Part shown: piece by piece, positions 1-9,321 of the stretch | Numbering within the stretch: the stretch's first letter is position 1 | How the letters are laid out: each line of letters opens with the position of its first letter | NCBI GenBank assembly: GCA_049969475.1 | Contig: JBMFOU010000020.1 | Coordinates: 1 to 64,000 of the forward strand | Source: UBA2030 sp049969475 | GTDB lineage: Bacteria > Bacteroidota > Bacteroidia > Bacteroidales > TTA-H9 | Length of the DNA stretch: 64,000 bases | Reading direction: 5' to 3' | Made by a program: the position numbers and the translations under genes | Notes under the pieces: model-generated | Told to the model about the DNA's origin: nothing | The model's input: the letters and a program-made list of their open reading frames with translations, nothing else | Databases searched by the model: none

Positions 1-96
1 AAAGTGCCATGGCTCCTGAATGTTTATTTCGCCTTCCTCTGTTTTTCCATAGGAATAGGAAAAGGAAAAGTCAATTCTTTTATTGATGATAATTAA
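1..96 (+). CDS. possible C-terminal end of a membrane protein (partial)
   Basis: Frame 1 is open from the window edge to a TAA at 94-96. It encodes 31 residues with a hydrophobic run (VYFAFLCFSIGIG) followed by a charged tail. The other two forward frames also contain stops, and frame 1 looks most protein-like. The gene begins outside the window, so its identity cannot be given. It could also be chance. Confidence 0.35.
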   Translation, partial: KVPWLLNVYFAFLCFSIGIGKGKVNSFIDDN

Positions 97-371
97 GTCG
101 ATTATAAGTGATTTATCCGAAGTTCGATTTTGAAATCTGAGCTACCCTCTTCGGCGTTTGGCGACTCCGATTGACTTTAAAATGCTTTATAAACCCGGCA
201 CCGTCTGCCTCTGTGGCGTAAAACGGGAGTATATGTTTGTTTGCATTGCGCAGAACGCCTGGAAACCCTGGGCTTGATAAGAAACCTGCCTTCGAAGCAA
301 CTAATACCACTAGGGAAATATGGCTTTTCGCCTTGCATTTGATTTGTGGCGATTAATTAAACGCGCAAATT
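97..371. other. intergenic stretch, nothing recognised
   Basis: This stretch lies between the possible upstream gene end and the terminator of gapA. A 65-codon open frame on the minus strand (113-310) has no recognisable family or motif. I looked for tmRNA, SRP RNA and RNase P RNA signatures and saw none. Confidence 0.5.
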
Positions 372-413
372 AAAAGAGGCTGCCTCAGAAAATTCCTGAC
401 AGCCTCTTTTTTT
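372..413 (-). terminator. rho-independent terminator of gapA
   Basis: An 11-bp inverted repeat (AAAAGAGGCTG at 372-382, CAGCCTCTTTT at 400-410) has T-runs on both strands, so it may act in both directions. It lies just downstream of the gapA stop codon on the minus strand. The GAGGCTG/CAGCCTC core recurs in other terminators of this window. Confidence 0.85.
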
Positions 414-435
414 AGGATTTTTTGATTTAAATGAT

Positions 436-1440
436 TCAGATCATTTTTACAACGAGGTCAGCCAGGCGCTGTGAGTAACCCATTTCATTGTCGTACCAGG
501 AAACAACTTTTACAAAGTTGCCATCCATGACCTGGGTGAGCAAGCTGTCGAAAATGGAGGAATGACGATTTCCAATGATGTCGCTACTTACCACAGGATC
601 GGTGCAATATTCGAGGACACCTTTCATCGGGCCCTCAGCTGCTTCTTTCATGGCAGCATTAATTTCTTCCTTGGTAACTGTGGTGTTGAGTTCGCAGGTG
701 AGATCAACAACGGAGCCATCGGGAGTAGGTACGCGCATAGCGAAACCATCGAGCTTGCCTTTCAATTCAGGAATTACCAAACCTACAGCCTTGGCAGCAC
801 CAGTCTTGGTCGGAATAATGCTCATGGCCGCAGCACGGGCACGGCGCAGATCTTTATGGGGAGCATCAAGAATAATCTGGTCATTGGTGTAAGAGTGAAT
901 GGTATTCATCAGCCCCCTCTTGATTCCGAATTTATCGTTCAAAACCTTGGCAATGGGAGCCAAGCAGTTGGTGGTGCAACTGGCATTCGAAATCAGCTGA
1001 TGCTCTGGTTTGATGAGATTATCGTTAACACCGATTACTACAGTCAAATCAACATCTTCTTTATTGTCGGAAGGCACAGAGAGAGCCACCTTGCGTGCAC
1101 CAGCAGCCAGGTGTTTCGACATTTTTTCACGGGTGCGGAATACACCGGTAGATTCTACAACTACATCGATACCGAAATCCTTCCAGGGAAGATTGGCAGG
1201 GTCTTTTTCAGCAAAAATACGAATACGCTGACCGTTGACTACTAGGAAGTCGCCTTCTACGGCTACAGTCCCCGGAAATTTTCCATGAACTGAATCATAT
1301 TTAAGTAAATGTGCAAGAGTGGCGGAATCGGTCAAATCGTTGATAGCTACTACTTCAACATTTTCTTTTTCCAACAACGCGCGGAAAGTGAGACGTCCAA
1401 TACGCCCAAATCCATTGATTGCAATTTTAGCTTTTGCCAT
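436..1440 (-). CDS. gapA: type I glyceraldehyde-3-phosphate dehydrogenase
   Basis: This cytoplasmic glycolytic enzyme oxidises glyceraldehyde-3-phosphate to 1,3-bisphosphoglycerate with NAD(P). The sequence shows the N-terminal nucleotide-binding motif INGFGRIGR, the catalytic-cysteine motif SNASCTTNC near residue 154, and the C-terminal motif WYDNEMGYS. With the ATG at 1440 the protein is 334 residues, normal for the family. A TTG nine bases further upstream would add MKK, but the ATG directly before AKAKIAING matches where family members begin. The gene stands alone, with a promoter-like TACCTTTG about 40 bases upstream and a terminator downstream. Confidence 0.97.
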   Translation of the reverse strand: MAKAKIAINGFGRIGRLTFRALLEKENVEVVAINDLTDSATLAHLLKYDSVHGKFPGTVAVEGDFLVVNGQRIRIFAEKDPANLPWKDFGIDVVVESTGVFRTREKMSKHLAAGARKVALSVPSDNKEDVDLTVVIGVNDNLIKPEHQLISNASCTTNCLAPIAKVLNDKFGIKRGLMNTIHSYTNDQIILDAPHKDLRRARAAAMSIIPTKTGAAKAVGLVIPELKGKLDGFAMRVPTPDGSVVDLTCELNTTVTKEEINAAMKEAAEGPMKGVLEYCTDPVVSSDIIGNRHSSIFDSLLTQVMDGNFVKVVSWYDNEMGYSQRLADLVVKMI

Positions 1441-1480
1441 TTTCTTCAAATTTTTTGGGTTAGAAAATCATTTGCGTGTG

Positions 1481-1488
1481 CAAAGGTA
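1481..1488 (-). promoter_or_regulatory. Bacteroidota -7 element for gapA
   Basis: On the minus strand TACCTTTG matches the TAnnTTTG consensus of the Bacteroidota primary sigma factor. It lies 41 bases before the gapA ATG. I found no clear TTTG/TTG -33 element at the usual distance, so the call rests on the -7 box and its position. Confidence 0.5.
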
Positions 1489-1570
1489 GAGATTTTATTT
1501 GTTTGCTGGAATTGTGAAAGATTGATTTTAACTTAATATTCAAAGATTTTGGTCAGTTGTTAGTGTGTAA

Positions 1571-3613
1571 TTAGTTGTTATTTTTCAACACAAGACCCAA
1601 AACAAACCAGCGACCGGGTAGTGGCACGCCCCCATGGTCGTAATATTTAGCATTGGTCACATTTTGAGCAGAGAATGAAAATTCCCAGTTGCTGCCAGTA
1701 AAGGTTACTTTAATATCGGCCATGAAGCTGCCACCGTAGGCTCTGGCTATCTCCGTACCTTCCTTTTCGTACGCAATATACTGTCCAACCCTGTATTGGT
1801 AAATACTATTGATGCCCACTGAAAGGGATGGCAGGGGTTGAATGAGTGTGGTCAGGGTTAATTTGTGCCGCAATGGGTCGAGTACATACCGTGATGCCAA
1901 GGTGTCGGTGGTTTTGGAAGCGTGAGTAAATGAATAGCTCATTCCTACATCCGACAACATTCTCCACAGCGATTTGGCCAGAGAATTAGAAACAAGGAAA
2001 GAGAATTCGGCTCCGTAAACATCGACCCTGGTATGGTTGACACTTCTCCATTTTTCCTCACCCGGCCCTCTAACCCAATCGATTAGATTTCTTCCTTTTC
2101 TGAGGAATAAATCGACGGAGGTAGCAATTGCAGGCGCGTGATACCTCCAGCCAGTTTCGTAAGCGAGGGCGGTTTCTGGTTTCAACTGTGGATTCGCGAT
2201 GTTTGTGGGCCCCTGGTAGTATAGGTCGGTATAGGTGGGAAGGCGCAAGGAACGGTTGACAGACCAATAAATATGAGAATTAGGTCCACTTTCATACGAA
2301 ATATCAACCCCTGGATAGATTTCCCATCTGTGGAGAGAACTGAGCCAATTGAACAGGGTTCCAGAAGAGAGAGTAAAGCGGTTAAAGCTTATTAAATGGT
2401 TTACATATACCCCCACTTGATAGCGACCCGCCTGGCGTGTGTAGAATGCGCTATCAGCCATAGGAACTTTCTGTTGCTCTTTCAAGGGTTCTCCAAGAAC
2501 ATTACTTAGAATGGTCTCATACCTTCCGTCGATGCCCAGCGAAGTGATTCCTCCTTTCCAGGAAAGGTTTGCAGGAATTTGTAATCCTGCTATCAGAGAG
2601 GAATGATAGTTTGGACCTTTATACCAACTAGGTGCCTGATAGCGAAATAGCTCAAAACGGTCGAAATGTTTCCGAAAGTAGGCCTTTGGGGTTAGTGAAA
2701 ACCTTTTTTTCTGAATGGTACCTGAGGCTGACACAAAGCCCGCAAACGTTTCTTCGAACTGATCAGGATACTTGAGTGAATAAAAACTGTTGGCTCCAAA
2801 TGCCCTGTGCGAGAAACCAGCCTGCAAGTCGAGCATTGACTCCTCCCCCTTTGAATAAACAGCACGGGCAAAGCCTAACTGCTGCGAAGCATCAGTGTTG
2901 GGGGCAAATCCGTTGTGGCTCTGATGAGCTATTCCGGTAAATATTCCCCACTTTCCCAGTGAACGCATCAACGAGCCATCCACAGATATTAACTGATGTT
3001 GGCCTCCCTGAATCTGAATTTCAGAGGCATCACTTGAAGGAAAAGGCGTGACAAGGTTTACCGCACCAGCAAAGGCATTCGATCCCCAGATACGGGCTGC
3101 TGGCCCACGTAATACTTCGATTTTAGAAAGCCAACGGGGCACAAGGGGAAGATCAAAGCTGTGATGACCGGTTTGTGGATTTGTGAGGTTGATACCATTG
3201 AGGAGAATGAGGGTTTGATCGAAAGATCCACCTCTGAGGCTAATGTCGGCTTGCGTGCCCGGAGCTCCGCGTTGACGGACATCGACTCCGGGCATAAGAT
3301 CCAGCGCTTCGGCAGGGGTGGCCAAAGCCAGCTGCTGGATAAGCTCCGGAGCCATGATCCCTAACGGACGCGAGGCCTGTGAAGCCAGAACAGGCACCCG
3401 CTGGGCTGTGATGACTACTTCGTCATCGGGTAAGGTCTTCTGCATCAGCAACGTGTCGGTTTGCTGAGCACGGCAGGGCTCCCGCAAAATGCTAAACGTG
3501 TATAGCAATACCCCTATGCGTATAAGCCTGCCCAGGCTATTGAACACAGCATAAGGCTTTCTGGTCCAACGCCTGAAATTTACAACCGATTTGGAGTGTT
3601 GAAAGGAAGACAT
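1571..3613 (-). CDS. TonB-dependent outer-membrane receptor, BtuB-like
   Basis: This is a 680-residue outer-membrane beta-barrel receptor that would take up a scarce ligand with energy from TonB. A basic start followed by a hydrophobic stretch (GVLLYTFSILREPCRA) looks like an export signal, although it begins late, at about residue 30. A plug domain follows (VVITAQRV, LDLMPGVDVRQRG, VLRGPAARIWGSNAFAGAVN), then a barrel that ends in an aromatic-rich strand (WFVLGLVLKNN). There is no carboxypeptidase-like N-terminal domain. No cobalamin riboswitch was found upstream and no transporter genes lie beside it, so the substrate (cobalamin, siderophore or other) is open. The next gene, on the other strand, starts only 56 bases away. 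Confidence 0.9.
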   Translation of the reverse strand: MSSFQHSKSVVNFRRWTRKPYAVFNSLGRLIRIGVLLYTFSILREPCRAQQTDTLLMQKTLPDDEVVITAQRVPVLASQASRPLGIMAPELIQQLALATPAEALDLMPGVDVRQRGAPGTQADISLRGGSFDQTLILLNGINLTNPQTGHHSFDLPLVPRWLSKIEVLRGPAARIWGSNAFAGAVNLVTPFPSSDASEIQIQGGQHQLISVDGSLMRSLGKWGIFTGIAHQSHNGFAPNTDASQQLGFARAVYSKGEESMLDLQAGFSHRAFGANSFYSLKYPDQFEETFAGFVSASGTIQKKRFSLTPKAYFRKHFDRFELFRYQAPSWYKGPNYHSSLIAGLQIPANLSWKGGITSLGIDGRYETILSNVLGEPLKEQQKVPMADSAFYTRQAGRYQVGVYVNHLISFNRFTLSSGTLFNWLSSLHRWEIYPGVDISYESGPNSHIYWSVNRSLRLPTYTDLYYQGPTNIANPQLKPETALAYETGWRYHAPAIATSVDLFLRKGRNLIDWVRGPGEEKWRSVNHTRVDVYGAEFSFLVSNSLAKSLWRMLSDVGMSYSFTHASKTTDTLASRYVLDPLRHKLTLTTLIQPLPSLSVGINSIYQYRVGQYIAYEKEGTEIARAYGGSFMADIKVTFTGSNWEFSFSAQNVTNAKYYDHGGVPLPGRWFVLGLVLKNNN

Positions 3614-3669
3614 GACTCAAAAAATGAACCGCAAAGGTAAAAACGTTATCTTGAATCATTAACCCTCTT

Positions 3670-4395
3670 TTGAAACTTCAACAAAGTCTGGGACTTTACC
3701 TTCGAAAGGCAGAGATTCCTTCTCCCTGGCGGGGAAAACCTGTCATATCCGATGCCAGGGTAGTTGAGGAGGCGGTTGCTGCGGTTTGCCCAACCGGGGC
3801 CATCAGCACTGCCCCACTATCTATAGATTTGGGTCGCTGTGCCTTTTGTGGTGAATGTGCCCTGGCCTTTCCCGAAAAAATAAAGTTCACGAATAATAAG
3901 CAGATTTACAGCAATAAAAGGGAGAATCTCATCATCAAAGAAGGAGACGATAGTCCTACCTTATTCGACCCTGAATCGGTTCGGTCCGAAATTAAACACA
4001 TATTTCGAAAATCATTAAAAATCAGACAAGTATCGGCGGGAGGTGACAATTCGGCCGAATGGGAGCTTAATGCCAGCGGAAACGCTAATTTCGATATGCA
4101 CAGGTTTGGGATTGAGTTTGTAGCTTCACCCCGTCATGCCGATGGTATAGTTACCACAGGCCCAATTTCTTCCAATATGGCTGAAGCCTTGCGAATTACA
4201 TACGAAGCAACACCTGATCCCAAAGTTATTATTCTGGCAGGTGGGGATGCTATTAGCGGAGGCATTTTTTCTGATAGCCCGGCCCTTGATCGTTCATTTC
4301 TTGACAACCATCCTGTAGACCTTTATATACCGGGTAATCCCCCTCATCCCCTGGTGATTATAAATGCTTTACTTGACCTTTGCGGTAGGAAATAA
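3670..4395 (+). CDS. ferredoxin fused to a NuoB/HycG-like domain lacking its cluster ligands
   Basis: This 241-residue protein has two parts. Residues about 30-75 resemble a ferredoxin: a CP motif (VCPTGAIS) followed by CAFCGEC, enough for one [4Fe-4S] cluster. The fourth cysteine of the second motif is replaced by phenylalanine (ALAFPE), so a second cluster is not expected. Residues about 125-241 match the small subunit of group 4 hydrogenases and complex I (HycG/NuoB): RFGIEFVASPRHAD, TGPIS, YEATPDPKVIILAGG, ISGGIF, YIPGNPPHP. All four expected cysteines of that domain are absent: the paired ones (here NASGNANFD), the GxC one (GGDAISGG) and the PGCPP one (PGNPP). The start is a TTG, and no ATG lies before the first cysteine. 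No other hydrogenase or complex I genes are nearby. Function is unknown; it may be a scaffold or an electron-transfer partner. Confidence 0.8.
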   Translation: MKLQQSLGLYLRKAEIPSPWRGKPVISDARVVEEAVAAVCPTGAISTAPLSIDLGRCAFCGECALAFPEKIKFTNNKQIYSNKRENLIIKEGDDSPTLFDPESVRSEIKHIFRKSLKIRQVSAGGDNSAEWELNASGNANFDMHRFGIEFVASPRHADGIVTTGPISSNMAEALRITYEATPDPKVIILAGGDAISGGIFSDSPALDRSFLDNHPVDLYIPGNPPHPLVIINALLDLCGRK

Positions 4396-4459
4396 ATTTT
4401 AGGAAAAGGCTGTTATTCTTCTTTTCCCTTATTAACTTAGCATTCCAATTTACCAGGGA

Positions 4460-6700
4460 ATGCTTAAGGAAAATCCAATCCTGCGGCTATTAATTCCATT
4501 TTTAGCGGGAATCCTGCTTTACAGTAGGGTGAACTTAGATTGGGGCCCAGCCTTTGTGGGTATGGCTCTTGGGGTTGCATTCATCACTTTGTGGATACTG
4601 GAACGGAGGTTTCAGTTTTCGGAGCAATGGATTACTTCGGTTCTGGTGTTTTTTTCCATGGTGTTGGCAGGAGCAGGTTCCATGGCTGTGAAAAACTATT
4701 TTTTCCATTACCACCATTTTGAATCATACCTGCCGACGAGTGATGGTTGGGTGGCACAAATTATGGATTACGGCCAGGAAAAGGAGCGATCGGTAAAATA
4801 CCTTGCTCAAATGGAAGGCTCGCTGGATTCGACAGGAGAGAGGCCAGCCGGAGGGAAAATTATTCTCTATCTGGCTAAAGACTCCCGGGCATTGAGTCTG
4901 GCACCAGGTACGCAAATTGTATTTAAAGGAACCCCTTTGGCAATCCCGGGTCCCTCGTTACCGGGTGGATTTAATTATAGACAGTACCTGGCCCGCAAAG
5001 GAATTTTCTATCAAATTTATCTCCCGGGTGATGCATGGAAATCTTATCCGGTTCAGCACTCCATCGGGTTGAAGCCTTGGGCTGCTAAAGCCAGGGGGAA
5101 ACTCTTAAGGGTTTTGCATACTTATGGCCTCGAGGGTAAGCAATATGCAGTGGCTTCTGCTATCTTATTGGGATATTCCTCAGCTCTTGATCCTGAAACT
5201 CGTCAAATTTTTGCCGGTTCAGGGGCCATGCATGTTTTGTGTGTTTCGGGATTGCATGTGGGGATTATTTATTTGTTTCTCGGGGTTTTAATGGCTCCCT
5301 GGGTGCGCTGGAAAAGCGGTCGCCTTTTAAAGAGTATTATAAGCATGGTAGTCATCTGGGGATATGCCCTGCTTACTGGGCTTAGTGCTTCGGTAATCAG
5401 GGCAGCTACTATGTTTTCTTTTTTAAGCATAGGTCAAATGGCGGGTCGCAGGACATCAATATATAATACGCTGGCAGCTTCCGCTTTTTTTATTCTTCTG
5501 TTTAATCCTTATCTGCTTTTTGAAATAGGATTTCAGCTCTCTTACCTTGCTGTTCTTGGAATTGTAAGCATACAGCCTGGAATTTATCGCCTGCTTTCCT
5601 TTAATAATACCTTGCTTGATAAAATCTGGGCGTTGATTGCGGTTTCATTGGCAGCCCAGCTAACAACAGGCCCGCTGGCAGCCTATTATTTCCATCAGTT
5701 CCCAGCCTATTTTCTTATCACCAATCTTTGGGTAATACCGATTTCTTTTGTGGTCATGTTTTTAGGGGTGTTGTTCTTCGTTACTTCCTGGATTCCCCTT
5801 TTGGGTCATTGGACCGGATGGCTTCTTGCCTGGGCCTTGCGCATTATGAATGGCGGAGTCGGGTTTATTGAAAATCTGCCTGGTGCCGTTATTTCAGGTT
5901 TATACCCCGACACTATATTTACCGTGCTTCTCTATTTATCTATTTTCTTGATAGTCTTGTATTTTTATTTTTCGAAAAGTTGGTTATTCTACGGTGCTTT
6001 AGCCTGTATTTCAGTCCTGGCACTAAAATTCCCCATCACTTCATGCATGGCCCGAAATAATGAAGGGAGAGTTGTGGTCAATGCATCTTCCCGTTCCGGG
6101 TTTTTCCTGTTGGATGAAACCCGGGCTTGGCTTTCAGATTCAGCTTTATTGAGCGATAAAGGAATTAGAGACTGGTTAGGTTCGAATGGGATAAAGGATA
6201 TAAGGATTCTAAAAGCTCCTTCCAGTTTTATCTGGAAGGGGAGGGTTTTTTGTTTATTGAAGGGTGACAGCCTTAAAGTTCCCATGAACAGGCATGTCGA
6301 TTTTCTTTATATACAGGGTCGAATATCTCTTAACCCTGAGAAGTTTTTGGCTGTATGCCGTCCGTCCCTTGTGGTATTTGGTGCGGATGTAACGCCTTAT
6401 ATTCTGAGGAAGTGGAAAGAAAAACTGCGTAAAAACGGAATACGCTTTTACGCAGTAAGGGAAGAAGGTTATTTCATGGAAGAAGTTCATCCGGCGAAAA
6501 ATTTAGAGGCTTTGACCAATGCAGCATCCAGTCCTTCGGGAAAGCTGCCCCCAGCCGTAGCAAAGTGCGGTTGTCCCCCGCCTCCTCCTCTGATTTCCCT
6601 GGCAAAATCTTTGACTAATTGGCCAGCATTCCAGCCTTTCTCGCTTGCAAGGTTTTCGCTAATCAGGAGGCTGATGCCTGGTTTACCATTCGAAATATAG
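4460..6700 (+). CDS. comEC: ComEC/Rec2-family competence membrane protein
   Basis: ComEC forms the inner-membrane channel for single-stranded DNA during natural transformation. The protein starts with membrane helices (LLIPFLAGILLY), has a soluble N-terminal domain at about residues 60-190, then the Competence domain with the typical LCVSGLHVG motif near residue 265 and many membrane segments up to about residue 520. No metallo-beta-lactamase domain follows, only a shorter soluble domain of about 150 residues, as is common in Bacteroidota. The last ~70 codons run antisense through the 3' end of alaS and look unlike the family: the natural end should lie near residue 675 (EEGYFMEEV). The tail therefore seems to come from a lost stop codon or a frameshift. 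Confidence 0.88.
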   Translation: MLKENPILRLLIPFLAGILLYSRVNLDWGPAFVGMALGVAFITLWILERRFQFSEQWITSVLVFFSMVLAGAGSMAVKNYFFHYHHFESYLPTSDGWVAQIMDYGQEKERSVKYLAQMEGSLDSTGERPAGGKIILYLAKDSRALSLAPGTQIVFKGTPLAIPGPSLPGGFNYRQYLARKGIFYQIYLPGDAWKSYPVQHSIGLKPWAAKARGKLLRVLHTYGLEGKQYAVASAILLGYSSALDPETRQIFAGSGAMHVLCVSGLHVGIIYLFLGVLMAPWVRWKSGRLLKSIISMVVIWGYALLTGLSASVIRAATMFSFLSIGQMAGRRTSIYNTLAASAFFILLFNPYLLFEIGFQLSYLAVLGIVSIQPGIYRLLSFNNTLLDKIWALIAVSLAAQLTTGPLAAYYFHQFPAYFLITNLWVIPISFVVMFLGVLFFVTSWIPLLGHWTGWLLAWALRIMNGGVGFIENLPGAVISGLYPDTIFTVLLYLSIFLIVLYFYFSKSWLFYGALACISVLALKFPITSCMARNNEGRVVVNASSRSGFFLLDETRAWLSDSALLSDKGIRDWLGSNGIKDIRILKAPSSFIWKGRVFCLLKGDSLKVPMNRHVDFLYIQGRISLNPEKFLAVCRPSLVVFGADVTPYILRKWKEKLRKNGIRFYAVREEGYFMEEVHPAKNLEALTNAASSPSGKLPPAVAKCGCPPPPPLISLAKSLTNWPAFQPFSLARFSLIRRLMPGLPFEI

Positions 6701-9108
6701 GCCAGTAGACCTACCAGCGGTGTATGGGTTTGTTTAAGGCGGTAAAGCAGGTCGCGGGCCAGGGTGGCATCTCCATCAATGCGGGTAGCTATAAAATGAA
6801 ATCCGTTGAGGTTTGTGGCTTTGCTTTTTAATGTTTCTATAATGCTATCAGTGAGCACCTTGCGTAATTCCTCAACCTGCTGTTCCAGGCGGCTCTTTTC
6901 CTCCAGGAGATTCTGAACTCCTTTGACGGCATCAACCGGATTTTTAACCAATACTTTCACTTCCTCCAGCGTGTCGAGGGTATGGTTGTAAAAGCTGATG
7001 GCTTCGGGGCCTGTCAGTGCCTCTATTCGTCTAACGCCAGCAGCAATGGCCGATTCTGAGACAATTTTAAAAAGCCCTATCTGACCTGTAGAGGGCACGT
7101 GGGTGCCACCGCAAAGTTCCACCGAATATTCCGGATCGAACGCGATTACACGTACTTTATCTCCATATTTTTCACCAAAAAGAGCCATGGCTCCCATTTT
7201 CCGCGCCTCTTCTATGGGCAGTTCTCTCCACTCACTTCGCGGAAGGTTAGCCCAAATTTTTTCGTTGACCAGGTCTTCTACTTTACGAATTTCTTCAGAT
7301 GTTAACCGTGCAAAATGGGAGAAATCGAAGCGCAGTCGTTTTTCATCTACCAGCGAGCCTTTTTGCTCTACGTGCGTTCCCAGAACCTTACGAAGGGCAG
7401 CGTGCATCAGATGAGTGGCCGAGTGGTTGTTGGCTGTGAGCCAGCGCTTGCGGGCGTCTACTTTGAGTAACACAGGTAACGTGATATCCGCAGGCATTCG
7501 GCTTACAATGTGAACGCTGAGGTTGTTTTCCTTCACCGTATCTTCAATCTCTATCCTTTCCTCTCCTGAAATTAATATTCCACGGTCACCTACCTGCCCG
7601 CCGGATTCGGCATAAAAAGGGGTTCGGTTGAAAACAACCTGATAGTAGGTTTTTTTGGCTGTTTTAACCCTTCTAAACTTAACAATTTCTGCCTCAGCTT
7701 CCAGGGTGTCGTATCCCAGAAATGTAGTCTCTGTTTCCTCGTTGCCTACCTCTACCCAGTCGTCGGTATCAACGGCTGCGGCTGCTCTGGAACGTTCTTT
7801 CTGTTGCTCAAGGTTTTTGTGGAAGGCTGTCATATCCACATCCCAGCCTTGTTCGCGGGCCATAAGCTGGGTAAGGTCGATAGGAAAGCCATAGGTATCA
7901 TACAGTTCAAAAGCAAAATTTCCATCGATAAGGCCTGGCTGCTGAGCATTGATTAAATAGGCATTGAATTTTTGGATACCCGATTCGAGGGTTCGCAGGA
8001 AGTTGCTTTCTTCTTCGGCTGCCACCCGGCGTATAAGTTCTTCCTGAGCAATGAGTTCGGGGAAAAAAGTACCCATTTGTTCTTTCAGCCGCGAAACAAG
8101 CAGTGAGATAAAGGGTTGGCGAAATCCAAGGAAGGTATAGCCGTATCGGACGGCTCTTCGCAAAATGCGACGAATTACATAACCTCCTTTAGTGTTTGAG
8201 GGTAATTGTCCATCGGCAATGGCAAAAGAGATGGCCCTCAAATGGTCGGCTATTACTCGCATGGCCACATCGGCCTTAGGATCTTCTCCGTATTTTTTAC
8301 CGGCCATGGCAGCGATGCTGTTAATAAGGGGCTGAAAAACATCCGTGTCGTAGTTACTTTGTTTTCCTTGCAATACCATACATAGGCGCTCGAATCCCAT
8401 CCCAGTATCTACATGACGGGCAGGCAATTTCTGTAAGCTGCCGTTGGCCATTCTGTTGAATTCAATAAATACTAGGTTCCATATTTCAATGACCAAAGGG
8501 TGCCCCTTATTTACCAGCTCACGACCTGGAACTGTATTGCGTTCTTCATCATTTCGAATGTCAACATGAATCTCCGAACAAGGTCCGCAGGGCCCCGTAT
8601 CGCCCATTTCCCAAAAATTATCTTTTTTACTTCCAAAAAGGATACGATCCTCAGGAACGTATTTTTTCCAGATTTCGTAGGCCTCCATATCCCTTGGAAT
8701 ACCATCTGCCTCATCTCCCCCGAAGACTGTAATGTAGAGCTTTTGTTTATCAATCTTATAAACTTCGGTGAGCAATTCCCAGGCCCAGGCAATAGCCTCC
8801 TCTTTAAAATAATCTCCAAACGACCAGTTGCCCAGCATCTCAAACATGGTATGGTGGTAGGTGTCGTGGCCGACTTCCTCCAGGTCGTTGTGTTTACCCG
8901 ATACCCTGAGGCATTTCTGGGTGTCGGCTACCCTTGGATATTGAGCGGGAGTGTGCCCCAGAAAAATATCCTTGAATTGGTTCATCCCTGCGTTGGTAAA
9001 CATCAGGGTGGGGTCGTTTTTGATAACCATGGGTGCTGAGGGCACTATCTGATGCCCTTTGCCTGCAAAAAAGTCGAGAAATGTTTGTCGGATCTCTGCG
9101 GATTTCAT
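6487..9108 (-). CDS. alaS: alanyl-tRNA synthetase
   Basis: This enzyme charges tRNA-Ala with alanine and edits mischarged serine and glycine. The 873-residue protein has the class II catalytic core at the N-terminus (MFTNAGMNQFKD, GDTGPCGPCSEIH), the editing domain with zinc-binding motifs NNHSATHLMH and CGGTHV, and the C-terminal DHHA1 domain with GGGGQPHFATAGG. Length and both ends are normal. The start ATG precedes KSAEIRQTFLDFF, the usual family N-terminus. Its 3' end overlaps the comEC open frame by 214 bases in the opposite direction; since the alaS C-terminus is conserved, the anomaly belongs to comEC. Confidence 0.98.
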   Translation of the reverse strand: MKSAEIRQTFLDFFAGKGHQIVPSAPMVIKNDPTLMFTNAGMNQFKDIFLGHTPAQYPRVADTQKCLRVSGKHNDLEEVGHDTYHHTMFEMLGNWSFGDYFKEEAIAWAWELLTEVYKIDKQKLYITVFGGDEADGIPRDMEAYEIWKKYVPEDRILFGSKKDNFWEMGDTGPCGPCSEIHVDIRNDEERNTVPGRELVNKGHPLVIEIWNLVFIEFNRMANGSLQKLPARHVDTGMGFERLCMVLQGKQSNYDTDVFQPLINSIAAMAGKKYGEDPKADVAMRVIADHLRAISFAIADGQLPSNTKGGYVIRRILRRAVRYGYTFLGFRQPFISLLVSRLKEQMGTFFPELIAQEELIRRVAAEEESNFLRTLESGIQKFNAYLINAQQPGLIDGNFAFELYDTYGFPIDLTQLMAREQGWDVDMTAFHKNLEQQKERSRAAAAVDTDDWVEVGNEETETTFLGYDTLEAEAEIVKFRRVKTAKKTYYQVVFNRTPFYAESGGQVGDRGILISGEERIEIEDTVKENNLSVHIVSRMPADITLPVLLKVDARKRWLTANNHSATHLMHAALRKVLGTHVEQKGSLVDEKRLRFDFSHFARLTSEEIRKVEDLVNEKIWANLPRSEWRELPIEEARKMGAMALFGEKYGDKVRVIAFDPEYSVELCGGTHVPSTGQIGLFKIVSESAIAAGVRRIEALTGPEAISFYNHTLDTLEEVKVLVKNPVDAVKGVQNLLEEKSRLEQQVEELRKVLTDSIIETLKSKATNLNGFHFIATRIDGDATLARDLLYRLKQTHTPLVGLLAYISNGKPGISLLISENLASEKGWNAGQLVKDFAREIRGGGGGQPHFATAGGSFPEGLDAALVKASKFFAG

Positions 9109-9321
9109 GTTTTATTTGTCTTATCTGCTAATTATCTTAACATTATTTAACCTTTTAGGTTTAAAAGATGTTTTGGTTTGATTTTGAAAGTTTTATGATA
9201 AAATAGGAGTGGATTCTGTTTTACGAAAAGGTCTGCAAAGTTACTGGAAAATATTAATTTTGCCCGCAAAGCAGTTCTGCACGGGAGTGCAGCCCACTGT
9301 TGGAATCACTTCACCCACAGG

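Noticed and set aside
113..310. 65-codon open frame on the minus strand
   Set aside because: No recognisable family, no promoter or ribosome site, and it lies in an otherwise empty stretch; treated as chance.
562..1245. 227-codon open frame on the plus strand
   Set aside because: Lies wholly antisense within gapA, which is well conserved; a shadow frame.
1571..3613. Cobalamin riboswitch for the BtuB-like receptor
   Set aside because: Only 56 bases separate it from the divergent neighbour and no B12-box was seen.
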